Assembly (NCBI GenBank): GCA_963768715.1
Contig: CAVYJC010000008.1
Coordinates: forward strand, 1-64,000
Direction of reading: 5' to 3'
DNA: 64,000 nt
Source: DATKEJ01 sp963768715
GTDB lineage: Bacteria; Bacteroidota; Rhodothermia; Rhodothermales; DATKEJ01
The position numbers and the translations under genes were made by a program. Under the pieces are notes generated by a model. That model worked only from the letters and a program-made list of their open reading frames with translations. It was not told where the DNA came from and did no database searches. Shown here one piece after another: positions 1 through 8,120 of this stretch. How positions within the stretch are numbered: position 1 is the first letter of the stretch; every line of letters begins with the position of its first letter.

Positions 1-74
1 ATAGATCCCCGCCTCCGTCTTCGCCCTCTCCCGAATCGGGAAGTGTGGATTCTCGCCTGCGCGGGGATGACGGT
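1..74. repeat. Imperfect palindromic intergenic element at the left edge
   Basis: ATCCCCGC at 5-12 is the exact reverse complement of GCGGGGAT at 61-68. A smaller hairpin (CCCG-AAT-CGGG, 30-40) lies inside. The element ends GGGATGACGG, close to GGGAATGACGG at the end of the element near 33.6 kb. This looks like a dispersed hairpin-forming intergenic repeat. It may extend beyond the left edge. No gene is visible here. Confidence 0.5.
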
Positions 75-75
75 G

Positions 76-124
76 TCGCACGCGGTACGTGGAATTTGGA
101 GCCCCGAACCCCGAACCCGGAACC
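76..124. repeat. Heptamer tandem array H1 (degenerate, unit about CCGAACC)
   Basis: Seven consecutive 7-bp units can be read in one phase: TCGCACG, CGGTACG, TGGAATT, TGGAGCC, CCGAACC, CCGAACC, CGGAACC. The last three are near identical. The first two match units of the arrays at 6.7 kb and 41.8 kb. The array ends one base before the stop codon of the minus-strand LytTR gene. Confidence 0.7.
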
Positions 125-125
125 A

Positions 126-953
126 TCAGAGCGACATTCTGGCCCTGAGCACCTTCGACCTTTCCCGGCTCGCAACCACCTCGTGTCCTCCCTCCAGGAC
201 GAGCTTGTAACGCCCGCTGAACCAGCTGATCATTTCCCGGATGCGATCGAGCTGGACGATTGCCGAGCGGTGAACCCGCATGAACTGCTCGGGATCGAGC
301 CGCGACTCGAGCTGCTCCAGCGTGTAGCTCACCATGTAGGAGGAGGTTTTCGCGGGCAGGCCCGGTTTTTCATCGAGTACGATGAGCCGTGTGATACCGT
401 CCTGGACTTCGGCGGCGAAGATGCGCTCGACGGGTATCACCAGAATGCGATCGCGGAAGGGCACGGAGAGCTGCCGAATGGTTTCGCCCGACGACTCCGC
501 CGGCTGGGATGAGTCCTCCTCTTTCTCCAGCCAATCAAGAAGGTGCTCAAACCTGGCGTCGTTGACTGTCCGTTCGGCCGGAGTCTTGACGAGTCGCTCC
601 GCTCGCGCGACGGCCTGCCCGAGCCGGTTCTTGTCGATCGGCTTGAGCAGATAGTCGACGGCGTTCGCTTCGAACGCCTTGACGGCGTACTCGTCGTACG
701 CGGTGGTAAACACGACCACCGGTCGATCATCTTCCGCCACCCGTTCGAGCACGTCGAAGCCGCTTAATTCGGGCATCTGCACGTCGAGAAAGAGCAGGTC
801 TATGTGATCTGTGGCGAGGATCTCGAGCGCCTCGACGCCGTCGCCTGCTTCCGCGCTGACTTTCAATCGGCCGTCTTCCTCCAACGGCGCGAGAAGCTTC
901 TTCAGCCGCTTCCTCGCCGGTCCTTCGTCATCTACGATCAGTGCTTTCAACAT
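126..953 (-). CDS. LytTR-family response regulator (LytR/AlgR type)
   Basis: This 275-aa two-component response regulator has an N-terminal receiver domain (about residues 1-120) with acidic VDDE near the start, the phosphoacceptor Asp57 in LFLDVQMPE, the conserved TTAYDEYAVKAFE segment and the Lys of YLLKPI. A variable linker follows, then a C-terminal LytTR DNA-binding domain (about 165-275) with the typical 'FMRVHRSAIV' and 'RERSKVLR' stretches. LytTR regulators bind direct repeats upstream of their targets. It lies 5 bp downstream of a LytS-like kinase gene on the same strand, so the two are very likely a cognate pair in one operon. Target genes cannot be told from the sequence. Confidence 0.93.
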   Translation of the reverse strand: MLKALIVDDEGPARKRLKKLLAPLEEDGRLKVSAEAGDGVEALEILATDHIDLLFLDVQMPELSGFDVLERVAEDDRPVVVFTTAYDEYAVKAFEANAVDYLLKPIDKNRLGQAVARAERLVKTPAERTVNDARFEHLLDWLEKEEDSSQPAESSGETIRQLSVPFRDRILVIPVERIFAAEVQDGITRLIVLDEKPGLPAKTSSYMVSYTLEQLESRLDPEQFMRVHRSAIVQLDRIREMISWFSGRYKLVLEGGHEVVASRERSKVLRARMSL

Positions 954-958
954 GATTG

Positions 959-3508
959 CTAGACCTCTTCTGTTTTGGAGACTACGGAATCTCCATTCGT
1001 CTTCAGCGATTTCGCCTCGATCGGGATCAGCATGCGAACCGTCGTGCCCGTCTCCGGGTCGCTCGCCAGATAAAGCAGATCGTCGCGATCGTAAAGCCGG
1101 ATCAGCCGTGACGAAACGTTCTGAAGTCCGATCCCGAAGAAATCGACCTCCGATGCCGGAACCTCTCCGCGTCCGAACAGAGATGCAATCCCGCTTCCCG
1201 TGTCGCTAACCAGAATTTCTACTACACCGTCGCTGCGGTGGGCCTCGAGACGGATTGTTCCACCTTCCCTCGATTTCGAGATGCCGTGGTTGACGGCGTT
1301 CTCGACGAACGTCTGAATGCTGAAAGCCGGAATCGGCGTCTGATCGAGGAGTTTGTCTACTTCGTGCTCGACGCGGAGACGTTTTCCGAAGCGGACCTTT
1401 TCGATGGCGAGATAGTGTCGCACGAGGCTCATTTCCTTGCCCAGCGACACGAACGGCCTTCCGCCCGCTTCCAGTGTCAACCTGAAGATGGCCGAGAGGC
1501 CCTCGACCGTCTTTTCGGCCTCCTCCGGCTTTTCCTCGATCAACGCGGCGATCGCGTTGAGCGTGTTGAACAGGAAGTGGGGATTGATCTGTGCTCGCAG
1601 CGCTGCGAGTTGCGATTCGGCCGTCGTTCTGATGAGCTCGCGCTCACGCTCGACCAGCTTCAGCCGCTCGACGGCCAGCGCGAGGTGACTGCAGAGCGAT
1701 CGGATGATGTCGACGTCTTCCAGCGTGTAGACGTCGCGGTAGTTCCGCTTCGTCCCGAGAATCAGGAGGCCTTGCAGCTCCTCCTCATCACTCAACGGTA
1801 CCACGATTGCGGACGATTCGGCGATTAGTCGGTTCGCGACGGAACGCGGCAAATCCGAATAATTGAGCTCGGGATTCCGGGCCCAAACACGCCGGTGCGC
1901 ATCGAAATGGGGCCACACCTCCTCGATATCCGCCTCGGAAGGAGCCCGTGCGGCCGGTTCGTGCGATGCCTTTATGAATCCTTCGGGTCCCCGGAGGTAC
2001 AGAGAGGCGAAACTCGCGCCGAGGGAATCGCATACGTTGGTGACCGACTCCGAAGCGAGCTCGCGGACTTCGATGATCGAACGCATGCGTTCGACGAACC
2101 GGCCGAGTTCCTGTCGCGCCTTCTGCCGATCGGTCCGAAAAAAGTTCGTCGCATACGGTCCGATCAGGCGCCAGGCTCGCTCGAAGAGGAGCAGAAGGAT
2201 CACGGCGAAGATGCCGGCAATCACCGATCCCGGCGCGTCGAAGCGGCGTAGTACAGGACTGATCGTCGTCAGGCCGCCAACGAATATGAAGAAGAAGAGT
2301 CCGAGAACCGCGACGTAAACCAAGGCTCGGCTCAGCACCTGATCGATCTTTCCGTATTTGAGCGTTGCGAAGGAGACGAGCAGGACCGGCGCAACGGAGA
2401 GCAGCTGCGCACCGATCACGATCCAGCCCGCGGTTTCGTCTGTAATGATCCCGAAAATGGGAACGACCCCATAGACCGACAGCGCACCGAGGAGGCCCGC
2501 CAACAAAACGATGATCGTACCGGCGAGACTCCAGGGTCCCGACTCCTCCGCCGGATTCGGTTCAGCGGCAGTCGTCTCGCGGGGGACGAGGTTCAAGACG
2601 GCAGCGAGCGCAACGTAGCAGCAGACGTAAAACAGGATGGGGGCAATCAGCGATTCGAGCGTGACGGGTGCGATGAGGTCGTTTGCGGTTACCGAGAGAA
2701 CGGCTGCCAGAATCAGGAGCGCTGGTGGGATGAGCAGCACGGCGCCCATCCATTTTGCGTGTTTTCCGAGCTGGCGGACGTCGCCGATGACTTTGCGGGC
2801 CAAGAGTACCGGAAAGCCGATCCAGCCGATGAGACTCACCATGGTCAGGATCGCGAAAAGCTGTGGATAGACGTTCATGACCAGATCGGGCGGACCGAAC
2901 CAGGTCAGCAGAAGGATCCGGCCGAGGTTCCCGAATACCCAGATGGAAGAGGCCGCGATGAGCAGGAACGACTTGAAGGCCGCACGACTCCGAAACGCGA
3001 GTGGGGTGATGATGATGAGTGCGAGCAAGTGCAGAAAACCACCTCCGACGAAACCCCAGATGGATGCGCTCCATAATCCCTGTCCGAGCGGATATAGGAA
3101 GGTCGGATAGCGACTGAACGGGACTTCCATCGAAAGCATTTCGTCACCGCGCGATACCGTGTACGTACGCTTTGTGCCGGGGGGAACGCTTTCTATGACG
3201 CGCTTGAGTGCCTCCGAGTTGAAATACTGCGAGTAGTCGAACTCGTAAAGGATGTCGCCCTGACGAATGCCGGCCTCGTGTCCGGTGCCTCTGGGGAATA
3301 CGTAGACGGCCGTGATCTGTCCGTCGACGTCGTCCCAGTTCACCCAGTCAAATCCACGAAAAAGCGGGCGCGCACCGACATCCGTAACGAGGTCCGCATA
3401 GAGGATGCGGTCGCGAAGCAGGCGCCCCAGCGGGAGCAGGGTCATTAGCATGACCACCACGATGAGGACGCCGATGCCAACCGTTTGCTTTCGTGCGGAC
3501 ATTCTCAA
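959..3508 (-). CDS. PDZ-containing membrane sensor histidine kinase, LytS/YehU class
   Basis: This 849-aa inner-membrane kinase starts with one membrane segment (about residues 12-32). A PDZ-like domain follows (about 45-125, with 'HEAGIRQGDIL'), then a block of hydrophobic helices (about 140-440), a GAF-like region (about 480-625), a His_kinase domain (PF06580 type) with the phosphoacceptor His644 in INPHFLFNTLNA, and a HATPase with 'FVENAVNHGI' and 'DTGSGI'. PF06580 kinases usually partner LytTR regulators, and one lies immediately downstream. The periplasmic PDZ domain is unusual for a sensor and suggests it reads exposed protein C-termini or an envelope-stress cue. That role is inference. 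The ATG start is supported by the membrane segment directly after it. Confidence 0.9.
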   Translation of the reverse strand: MRMSARKQTVGIGVLIVVVMLMTLLPLGRLLRDRILYADLVTDVGARPLFRGFDWVNWDDVDGQITAVYVFPRGTGHEAGIRQGDILYEFDYSQYFNSEALKRVIESVPPGTKRTYTVSRGDEMLSMEVPFSRYPTFLYPLGQGLWSASIWGFVGGGFLHLLALIIITPLAFRSRAAFKSFLLIAASSIWVFGNLGRILLLTWFGPPDLVMNVYPQLFAILTMVSLIGWIGFPVLLARKVIGDVRQLGKHAKWMGAVLLIPPALLILAAVLSVTANDLIAPVTLESLIAPILFYVCCYVALAAVLNLVPRETTAAEPNPAEESGPWSLAGTIIVLLAGLLGALSVYGVVPIFGIITDETAGWIVIGAQLLSVAPVLLVSFATLKYGKIDQVLSRALVYVAVLGLFFFIFVGGLTTISPVLRRFDAPGSVIAGIFAVILLLLFERAWRLIGPYATNFFRTDRQKARQELGRFVERMRSIIEVRELASESVTNVCDSLGASFASLYLRGPEGFIKASHEPAARAPSEADIEEVWPHFDAHRRVWARNPELNYSDLPRSVANRLIAESSAIVVPLSDEEELQGLLILGTKRNYRDVYTLEDVDIIRSLCSHLALAVERLKLVERERELIRTTAESQLAALRAQINPHFLFNTLNAIAALIEEKPEEAEKTVEGLSAIFRLTLEAGGRPFVSLGKEMSLVRHYLAIEKVRFGKRLRVEHEVDKLLDQTPIPAFSIQTFVENAVNHGISKSREGGTIRLEAHRSDGVVEILVSDTGSGIASLFGRGEVPASEVDFFGIGLQNVSSRLIRLYDRDDLLYLASDPETGTTVRMLIPIEAKSLKTNGDSVVSKTEEV

Positions 3509-3665
3509 GGGCTTCCGGATCGGATATGACGGCGAGGCCGGGCTCGCTTGGCTTGGATCGCCACCTTATCATGATGGCTGGCGACGCAGGGTGAACGAAA
3601 GGATTTACTCGAAGTTCGTAAAAACTCGGCGTCCAAGAGTGGAGAAATGATGGCCCTGGAAGAAC

Positions 3666-4442
3666 ATGCTGATCGATACGCACGCTCACATTTATCTGGA
3701 ACAGTTCGAAGGCGACCTCGATGAGGTCCTCGACCGGGCGCGGGAAGCCGGCGTCGAGGCAATTGTCATGCCCGCTATCGACATCCCGTCGATTCATGCG
3801 GCGCTGGCGCTGAGCGCGAGGCACGACGACCTCTACGTCATGGCTGCGATCCATCCGTCAGAAACCCAGACGGCGACGGACGCGATGTTCGAAGAAGTGG
3901 TTTCCCTTTGTGCCGAAGAGCACGTCGTGGCGGTAGGGGAGAGCGGGTTGGATTACTACTGGGACCGCACGTTCGACGACCGGCAGCATGATTTCTTGAG
4001 GCGCCACGTGCAGCTGGCTCTAGAGCGGGATTTGCCACTGGTCCTGCACAACCGCGAGGCCGGAGACGACATCGTGCGCATAATCTCCGAGGAATTGGCG
4101 CGGGCCGGTCGGACGGAGATGCGTGGCATCTTCCATTGTTTCGGAGGGCCGACAGCGTTGGGTGAGAAGGCGCTCGCGATGGGATTCCATTTGGGGATAG
4201 GAGGGACGCTCACGTTCAAGAATGCTGGTGTTTCGGCCACGATTGCAGGCGTCGATCTGGAGCGCATTGTTCTCGAGACGGACAGCCCTTTTCTGGCGCC
4301 GGTTCCTTACCGGGGCAAACGCAACGAGCCCGCGTACGTGGCGCTGGTGGCGCAGCGGCTGGCTGAAGATCGCGAACTGTCAGTCGAGGCCATTGCAGAG
4401 CAGACGACGCGGAATGCGAAGGCGTTGTTTGGGATAGGGTGA
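3666..4442 (+). CDS. tatD: TatD-family metal-dependent hydrolase/DNase
   Basis: This 258-aa amidohydrolase-fold protein is of normal TatD length. Metal-ligand motifs are visible in order: DTHAHI at residues 4-9, GESGLDYYW, HNREAGDD, FHCFGG, and LETDSPFL near residue 205. TatD proteins are Mg-dependent 3'-5' exonucleases or DNases, linked to DNA repair and quality control. It is transcribed away from the sensor kinase gene; the 157-bp gap must hold two divergent promoters, but I see no strong match. It converges with dnaK, with a repeat block and a terminator between them. Confidence 0.93.
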   Translation: MLIDTHAHIYLEQFEGDLDEVLDRAREAGVEAIVMPAIDIPSIHAALALSARHDDLYVMAAIHPSETQTATDAMFEEVVSLCAEEHVVAVGESGLDYYWDRTFDDRQHDFLRRHVQLALERDLPLVLHNREAGDDIVRIISEELARAGRTEMRGIFHCFGGPTALGEKALAMGFHLGIGGTLTFKNAGVSATIAGVDLERIVLETDSPFLAPVPYRGKRNEPAYVALVAQRLAEDRELSVEAIAEQTTRNAKALFGIG

Positions 4443-4478
4443 CGGCCGGGGCCCTGACAGGGAATTGTGAAGACCAGA

Positions 4479-4548
4479 CTGACAGGTCTTAAGACCTGTC
4501 AGGTTTTAAAACCTGTCATGGTTTGAAAACCCGTCAGGTTTGAGCCCA
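4479..4548. repeat. Triple palindromic direct repeat between tatD and dnaK
   Basis: Three 17-18-bp units follow head to tail: AGGTCTTAAGACCTGTC, AGGTTTTAAAACCTGTC and ATGGTTTGAAAACCCGTC, then a partial AGGTTTGAG. Each unit is internally palindromic. The first sits in a perfect 24-bp palindrome at 4479-4502 centred on CTTAAG. The units differ in the core but conserve the flanking ACCTGTC. They lie just downstream of tatD and could form alternative hairpins in its mRNA tail. I do not know their function. Confidence 0.65.
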
Positions 4549-4592
4549 CCCAAAAAACAAAGCCCCGGCCGGGTGGGACCGACCGGGGCTGA
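4548..4592 (-). terminator. Rho-independent terminator of dnaK
   Basis: The stem is AGCCCCGG/CCGGGGCT, extended by CGG/CCG after one C-A mismatch, with a GTGGGA loop (stem-loop 4561-4590). Read on the minus strand, it is followed by TTTGTTTTTT, a typical U-tract. It therefore ends dnaK transcription and separates it from convergent tatD. Confidence 0.85.
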
Positions 4593-4617
4593 TCTATATA
4601 AAAATGGCAGGAAGGGA

Positions 4618-6531
4618 TCAGGCTTTGTCGCCGTCGTCCTCCACTACCTCGTAGTCCACATCGTGGACGTCGCTCTCCTCCTGCGGCTCCGCGCTGGAGG
4701 CATCTGACTGCGTCGAGCTCGACGCGGCCTCCTGCTGAGCCTTATAGAGGTCTTCGCTGGCCGCCTGCCAAGCCTGGTTGAGCTGCTCGATAGCAGAATC
4801 AACTTCGCTAAGCGTTTGGTTTTTATGAACTTCCTTCAGGCGTTCGAGCGCGCTGTCGACCTGGGCTCGTTTCTCGGCCGGGATCTTTTCGCCATAATCC
4901 TTCAGGTTCTTTTCCGTAGAGAAGATCAACGAGTCGGCCATGTTCATCTTGTCGACTTCCTCGCGTTTGCGCTTGTCTTCCGACTCATGCTCGCGCGCGG
5001 AGCGGCGCATTTTCTCGATCTCTTCCTCGGTCAGCCCGCTGGAGGCCTCGATTCGGATCGACTGTTCTTTGCCGGTGGCTTTGTCTTTGGCTGCCACATG
5101 GAGGATGCCGTTCGCGTCGATGTCGAAGCTCACCTCGATCTGAGGTATGCCCCTGGGAGCCGGAGGTATTCCATCGAGATGGAATCGTCCGATCGTGCGG
5201 TTGTCGATGGCCATTGGGCGGTCACCCTGCAGCACGTGGATCTCGACGGAGGGCTGGCTGTCACTAGCCGTCGAGAAGACTTCCGACTTACGTGTCGGAA
5301 TCGTCGTGTTGGCCGGAATCAGTACGGTCGTCACACCCCCGAGCGTCTCGATGCCCAGGTTCAGCGGCGTCACGTCGAGCAGGAGGACGTCTTGTACGTC
5401 TCCTGAAAGCACGCCGCCCTGAATGGCCGCGCCGACGGCAACGACCTCGTCAGGATTTACCGACCGATTCGGCTTCTTGCCGAAGAACTTCTCGACGACT
5501 TCCTGGATCTTCGGAATGCGCGTCGATCCTCCAACGAGGATGACGTCGTCGATGTCGGACTTCGACATACCGGCATCCTTGAGCGCCTTCTCCATCGGCG
5601 GGATCGTGCGATCGACCAAGTCGGACACGAGTTTTTCGAACTGCGCCCGCGTGATGTCGATGTTCATGTGCTTCGGACCGTCTTCGGTCGCCGTGATGAA
5701 CGGCAAGTTGACTGTCGTCTGCGTCGTGCTCGAAAGCTCAACTTTGGCTTTCTCGGCGGCTTCCTTCAGTCGTTGGAGCGCCATCGCATCTTTGCGAAGA
5801 TCGATTCCTTCGTCGGTTTTGAATTTGTCCGCCAGGAAATCTATCAGTTTCTGGTCGAAGTCGTCTCCACCGAGGTGGGTGTCACCGTTCGTGCTCTTGA
5901 CCTCGAACACGCCGTCGCCAAGCTCGAGGATGGAGATGTCGTAGGTGCCGCCACCGAGGTCAAAAACAGCGATCTTTTCATCGCCTTTCTTGTCGAGACC
6001 GTATGCCAGCGAGGCGGCGGTTGGCTCGTTGATGATACGCTGGACCTTCAATCCCGCGATCTCACCCGCCTCCTTCGTCGCCTGACGCTGTGCGTCGTTG
6101 AAGTACGCCGGCACGGTAATGACGGCGTCTGTGACCTTTTCGCCGAGGTAGTCCTCCGCCGTCTGCTTGAGCTTCTGCAGCACCATCGCGGAAATCTCCT
6201 GCGGGGTGTACAGACGATCCTGCAGCTTCACGCGCGCCGTGTCATTGTCGCCCTTCACGACCTCATAAGGGATCGTCTTGAGTTCGCTGCCAACCTCGTT
6301 GTAGCGACGTCCCATAAATCGCTTGATCGAAGCAACGGTGTTCGTCGGATTGGTGATGGCCTGGCGCTTTGCAGGCGCCCCAACGAGGCGTTCGCCGTCC
6401 TTTTTGTAGGCAACGACCGACGGGGTTGTGCGTCCGCCTTCTGCATTCGGGATTACGACCGGTTCGTTTCCCTCCATTACGGCGACGACGGAATTAGTCG
6501 TGCCAAGATCAATTCCAATGATTTTTCCCAT
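4618..6531 (-). CDS. dnaK: Molecular chaperone DnaK (Hsp70)
   Basis: This 637-aa Hsp70 ATP-dependent chaperone folds and protects cytosolic proteins together with DnaJ and GrpE, neither of which is in this window. The start was placed at the ATG giving MGKIIGIDLGTTNS, because the reading frame extends 39 codons further upstream into non-conserved sequence. Visible features are the phosphate-1 motif IDLGTTNS, the phosphate-2 region 'VFDLGGGTYDISILE', 'ILVGGSTRIPKIQ', the linker and substrate domain with 'DVTPLNLGIETLGG', and an acidic C-terminal tail ending DVDYEVVEDDGDKA. It stands alone, with its own terminator. No HrcA CIRCE element was seen upstream. Confidence 0.98.
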   Translation of the reverse strand: MGKIIGIDLGTTNSVVAVMEGNEPVVIPNAEGGRTTPSVVAYKKDGERLVGAPAKRQAITNPTNTVASIKRFMGRRYNEVGSELKTIPYEVVKGDNDTARVKLQDRLYTPQEISAMVLQKLKQTAEDYLGEKVTDAVITVPAYFNDAQRQATKEAGEIAGLKVQRIINEPTAASLAYGLDKKGDEKIAVFDLGGGTYDISILELGDGVFEVKSTNGDTHLGGDDFDQKLIDFLADKFKTDEGIDLRKDAMALQRLKEAAEKAKVELSSTTQTTVNLPFITATEDGPKHMNIDITRAQFEKLVSDLVDRTIPPMEKALKDAGMSKSDIDDVILVGGSTRIPKIQEVVEKFFGKKPNRSVNPDEVVAVGAAIQGGVLSGDVQDVLLLDVTPLNLGIETLGGVTTVLIPANTTIPTRKSEVFSTASDSQPSVEIHVLQGDRPMAIDNRTIGRFHLDGIPPAPRGIPQIEVSFDIDANGILHVAAKDKATGKEQSIRIEASSGLTEEEIEKMRRSAREHESEDKRKREEVDKMNMADSLIFSTEKNLKDYGEKIPAEKRAQVDSALERLKEVHKNQTLSEVDSAIEQLNQAWQAASEDLYKAQQEAASSSTQSDASSAEPQEESDVHDVDYEVVEDDGDKA

Positions 6532-6713
6532 GTCGTGATTCTGCGCTTCGGTATGAATAGGGTTGTCTTTCGATTTCAAATTGGAGCAGTCACATATGTC
6601 ATCTCGACGGTCAACCGCCAATCCGGCCACCGTCCTGTCAGTTTCCACATCCGCTTACATCCTGAACAACAACAGTGCCGGTTTTTGAAATCGGACATAT
6701 TGGCAGACACGTT
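6532..6713. other. Divergent intergenic region upstream of dnaK
   Basis: This is the first half of the 351-bp gap between divergent dnaK and pgsA; the second half is heptamer array H2. Leftward promoter(s) for dnaK must lie here. On the minus strand, TTTGAAA followed 14 bases later by TATTCAT (about 6552-6578) resembles the Bacteroidota TTTG/TAnnTTTG pattern, but weakly. Long open frames crossing the gap are not conserved and are rejected. Confidence 0.35.
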
Positions 6714-6846
6714 CGAAGTCCGAAGTCCGACCAGTCGCCACGTCGCACACGGCACGTTGCACGTTGCACGTCGCACGCTGCACGTTGCACGTTGCACGTT
6801 GCACACGGCACGTTGCACGTCGCACACGGCACGTCGCACGAACGAC
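6714..6846. repeat. Heptamer tandem array H2 (unit GTTGCAC), 19 units
   Basis: Nineteen 7-bp units run in unbroken phase. Two are CGAAGTC, then two transitional units (CGACCAG, TCGCCAC), then a GTTGCAC series with variants GTCGCAC, ACGGCAC and GCTGCAC, ending GAACGAC. The opening CGAAGTC units match the AAGTCCG units of the array at 33.2 kb. The array fills the space directly upstream of pgsA, so it may sit in or beside its promoter. Confidence 0.9.
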
Positions 6847-6882
6847 GGAGAGCGTATATTCCGAACCCAAACGCATGACGAG

Positions 6883-7473
6883 ATGAAGCACCTGCCAAAT
6901 TCTTTGACGATTGCCCGGATTCTCCTGACTCCGGTGTTTCTCGTATTGATTCTCGTCGATACGTTTGTAGCTCAGCTTTTCGCCCTCGGAGTGTTCATTA
7001 TCGCTGCGGCTTCCGACTGGCTTGACGGTATGATGGCGCGGCGATACGACGCCGACACCGAGCTGGGTCGCTACCTGGATCCTTTCGCAGACAAGGTGCT
7101 TGTCCTGAGTGCATTTGTCGTGCTGCCTTTTCTGCTGCCGGCCGTCGTGCCGTGGTGGGCTGTGATCGTGATTGCAATACGGGACATCATCATTACGGGA
7201 CTCCGCATCGTCTCGTCGATGCGCAAACGTCCGCTGCGGACGCTGCCCCTTGCCAAGACCAAGACGGCAGCGCAACTGACTTTCCTGATCGTCGTGCTCG
7301 GATTGCTGGTAGTAAGGAGGATGCCTGACGCTGACAGGATGAACCGCTTCGCATCGGACGTTCTCCAGAGTAACTTCGTCTATATGTTTCTGATTATAGT
7401 CGTCGTACTGACAGCTGTAACGGGACTCATGTACTTCATCCGCAGACCCACAAACGAGCCGGTCACAACGTGA
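6883..7473 (+). CDS. pgsA: CDP-diacylglycerol--glycerol-3-phosphate 3-phosphatidyltransferase
   Basis: This 196-aa integral membrane enzyme of the CDP-alcohol phosphatidyltransferase family makes phosphatidylglycerol phosphate, the committed step to phosphatidylglycerol and cardiolipin. The family signature DG-xx-AR-x8-G-xxx-D-xxx-D is complete in LDGMMARRYDADTELGRYLD and the D four residues later (about residues 45-70). Several hydrophobic helices surround it. The start is the ATG giving MKHLPNSLTIARI, the typical family N-terminus; the open frame continues upstream only as antisense to dnaK. The 3' end overlaps pyrE by GTGA, so pgsA-pyrE-cinA form an operon. Confidence 0.93.
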   Translation: MKHLPNSLTIARILLTPVFLVLILVDTFVAQLFALGVFIIAAASDWLDGMMARRYDADTELGRYLDPFADKVLVLSAFVVLPFLLPAVVPWWAVIVIAIRDIIITGLRIVSSMRKRPLRTLPLAKTKTAAQLTFLIVVLGLLVVRRMPDADRMNRFASDVLQSNFVYMFLIIVVVLTAVTGLMYFIRRPTNEPVTT

Positions 7474-8120
7474 GCGAACAGTCCATCGAACTTGCGCGCC
7501 GGCTGGTTGGGATCGGCGCCGTCTCCTTTTCGCCGGCCGAGCCCTATACGTGGGCTTCCGGCCTTCTGTCGCCCATGTACTGCGACAACCGACAAACATT
7601 GGCGTATCCGGACGTCCGAGCGCTGATTGCCCGTGCGTTCGAGCGAGTTATCAGGGAGCAGGATCTCAGTCCCGAGGCGATTATCGGTGTAGCGACGGGA
7701 GCGATCGCTCATGCCACCGTACTCGCCGAGAGATTGAATCTGCCGTTGGGGTACGTCCGCTCGTCGGCAAAGGAGCACGGGAAGCGGAATCAGGTGGAAG
7801 GGTTCACGAAAGAGGGGGGCAGGGTCGTCGTCGTCGAGGACCTCATCTCAACCGGCGGATCCTCAATTGCGGCGGCGAAGGCAGCGGCCGAATCGGGCCT
7901 GACGGTAGAGGCGGTACTGGCCATCTTCACCTATGGCTTTCCGATGGCGGAGTGGGCGTTTGCGGAGGAAAGCATACCCTTGTTTGCGATCATGCACCTC
8001 GACGACGTCCTGACTGCGGCGGAGGAAGCGGGCAGTCTTCGGTCAGAAGACAAGCCGACGCTCCACGACTGGAAAGCGGATCCGGTGCGCTGGTCTGACG
8101 TGCGAAAAGGAGAGCGGTGA
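7470..8120 (+). CDS. pyrE: Orotate phosphoribosyltransferase
   Basis: This 216-aa enzyme joins orotate and PRPP to form OMP, the fifth step of de novo pyrimidine synthesis, in the cytosol. The PRPP-binding motif VVVVEDLISTGGSS lies near residues 112-125. The KEHGKRNQVEG segment (the flexible catalytic loop region) and the N-terminal 'YTWASGLLSPMYCDNR' substrate region are also present. The GTG start overlaps the pgsA stop (GTGA), and its own stop overlaps the cinA GTG start in the same way. This indicates translational coupling across all three genes. Confidence 0.95.
   Translation: MSEQSIELARRLVGIGAVSFSPAEPYTWASGLLSPMYCDNRQTLAYPDVRALIARAFERVIREQDLSPEAIIGVATGAIAHATVLAERLNLPLGYVRSSAKEHGKRNQVEGFTKEGGRVVVVEDLISTGGSSIAAAKAAAESGLTVEAVLAIFTYGFPMAEWAFAEESIPLFAIMHLDDVLTAAEEAGSLRSEDKPTLHDWKADPVRWSDVRKGER

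Noticed and set aside
5668..6882. 600-codon plus-strand frame crossing dnaK into pgsA
   Set aside because: The first 400 codons are the antisense of dnaK; only the last 196 codons are pgsA.
6576..6898. Open frames on both strands coding for Cys/Arg-rich repeats near 6.6-6.9 kb
   Set aside because: They are translations of heptamer array H2; every frame through a 7-bp repeat gives a seven-residue periodic peptide.
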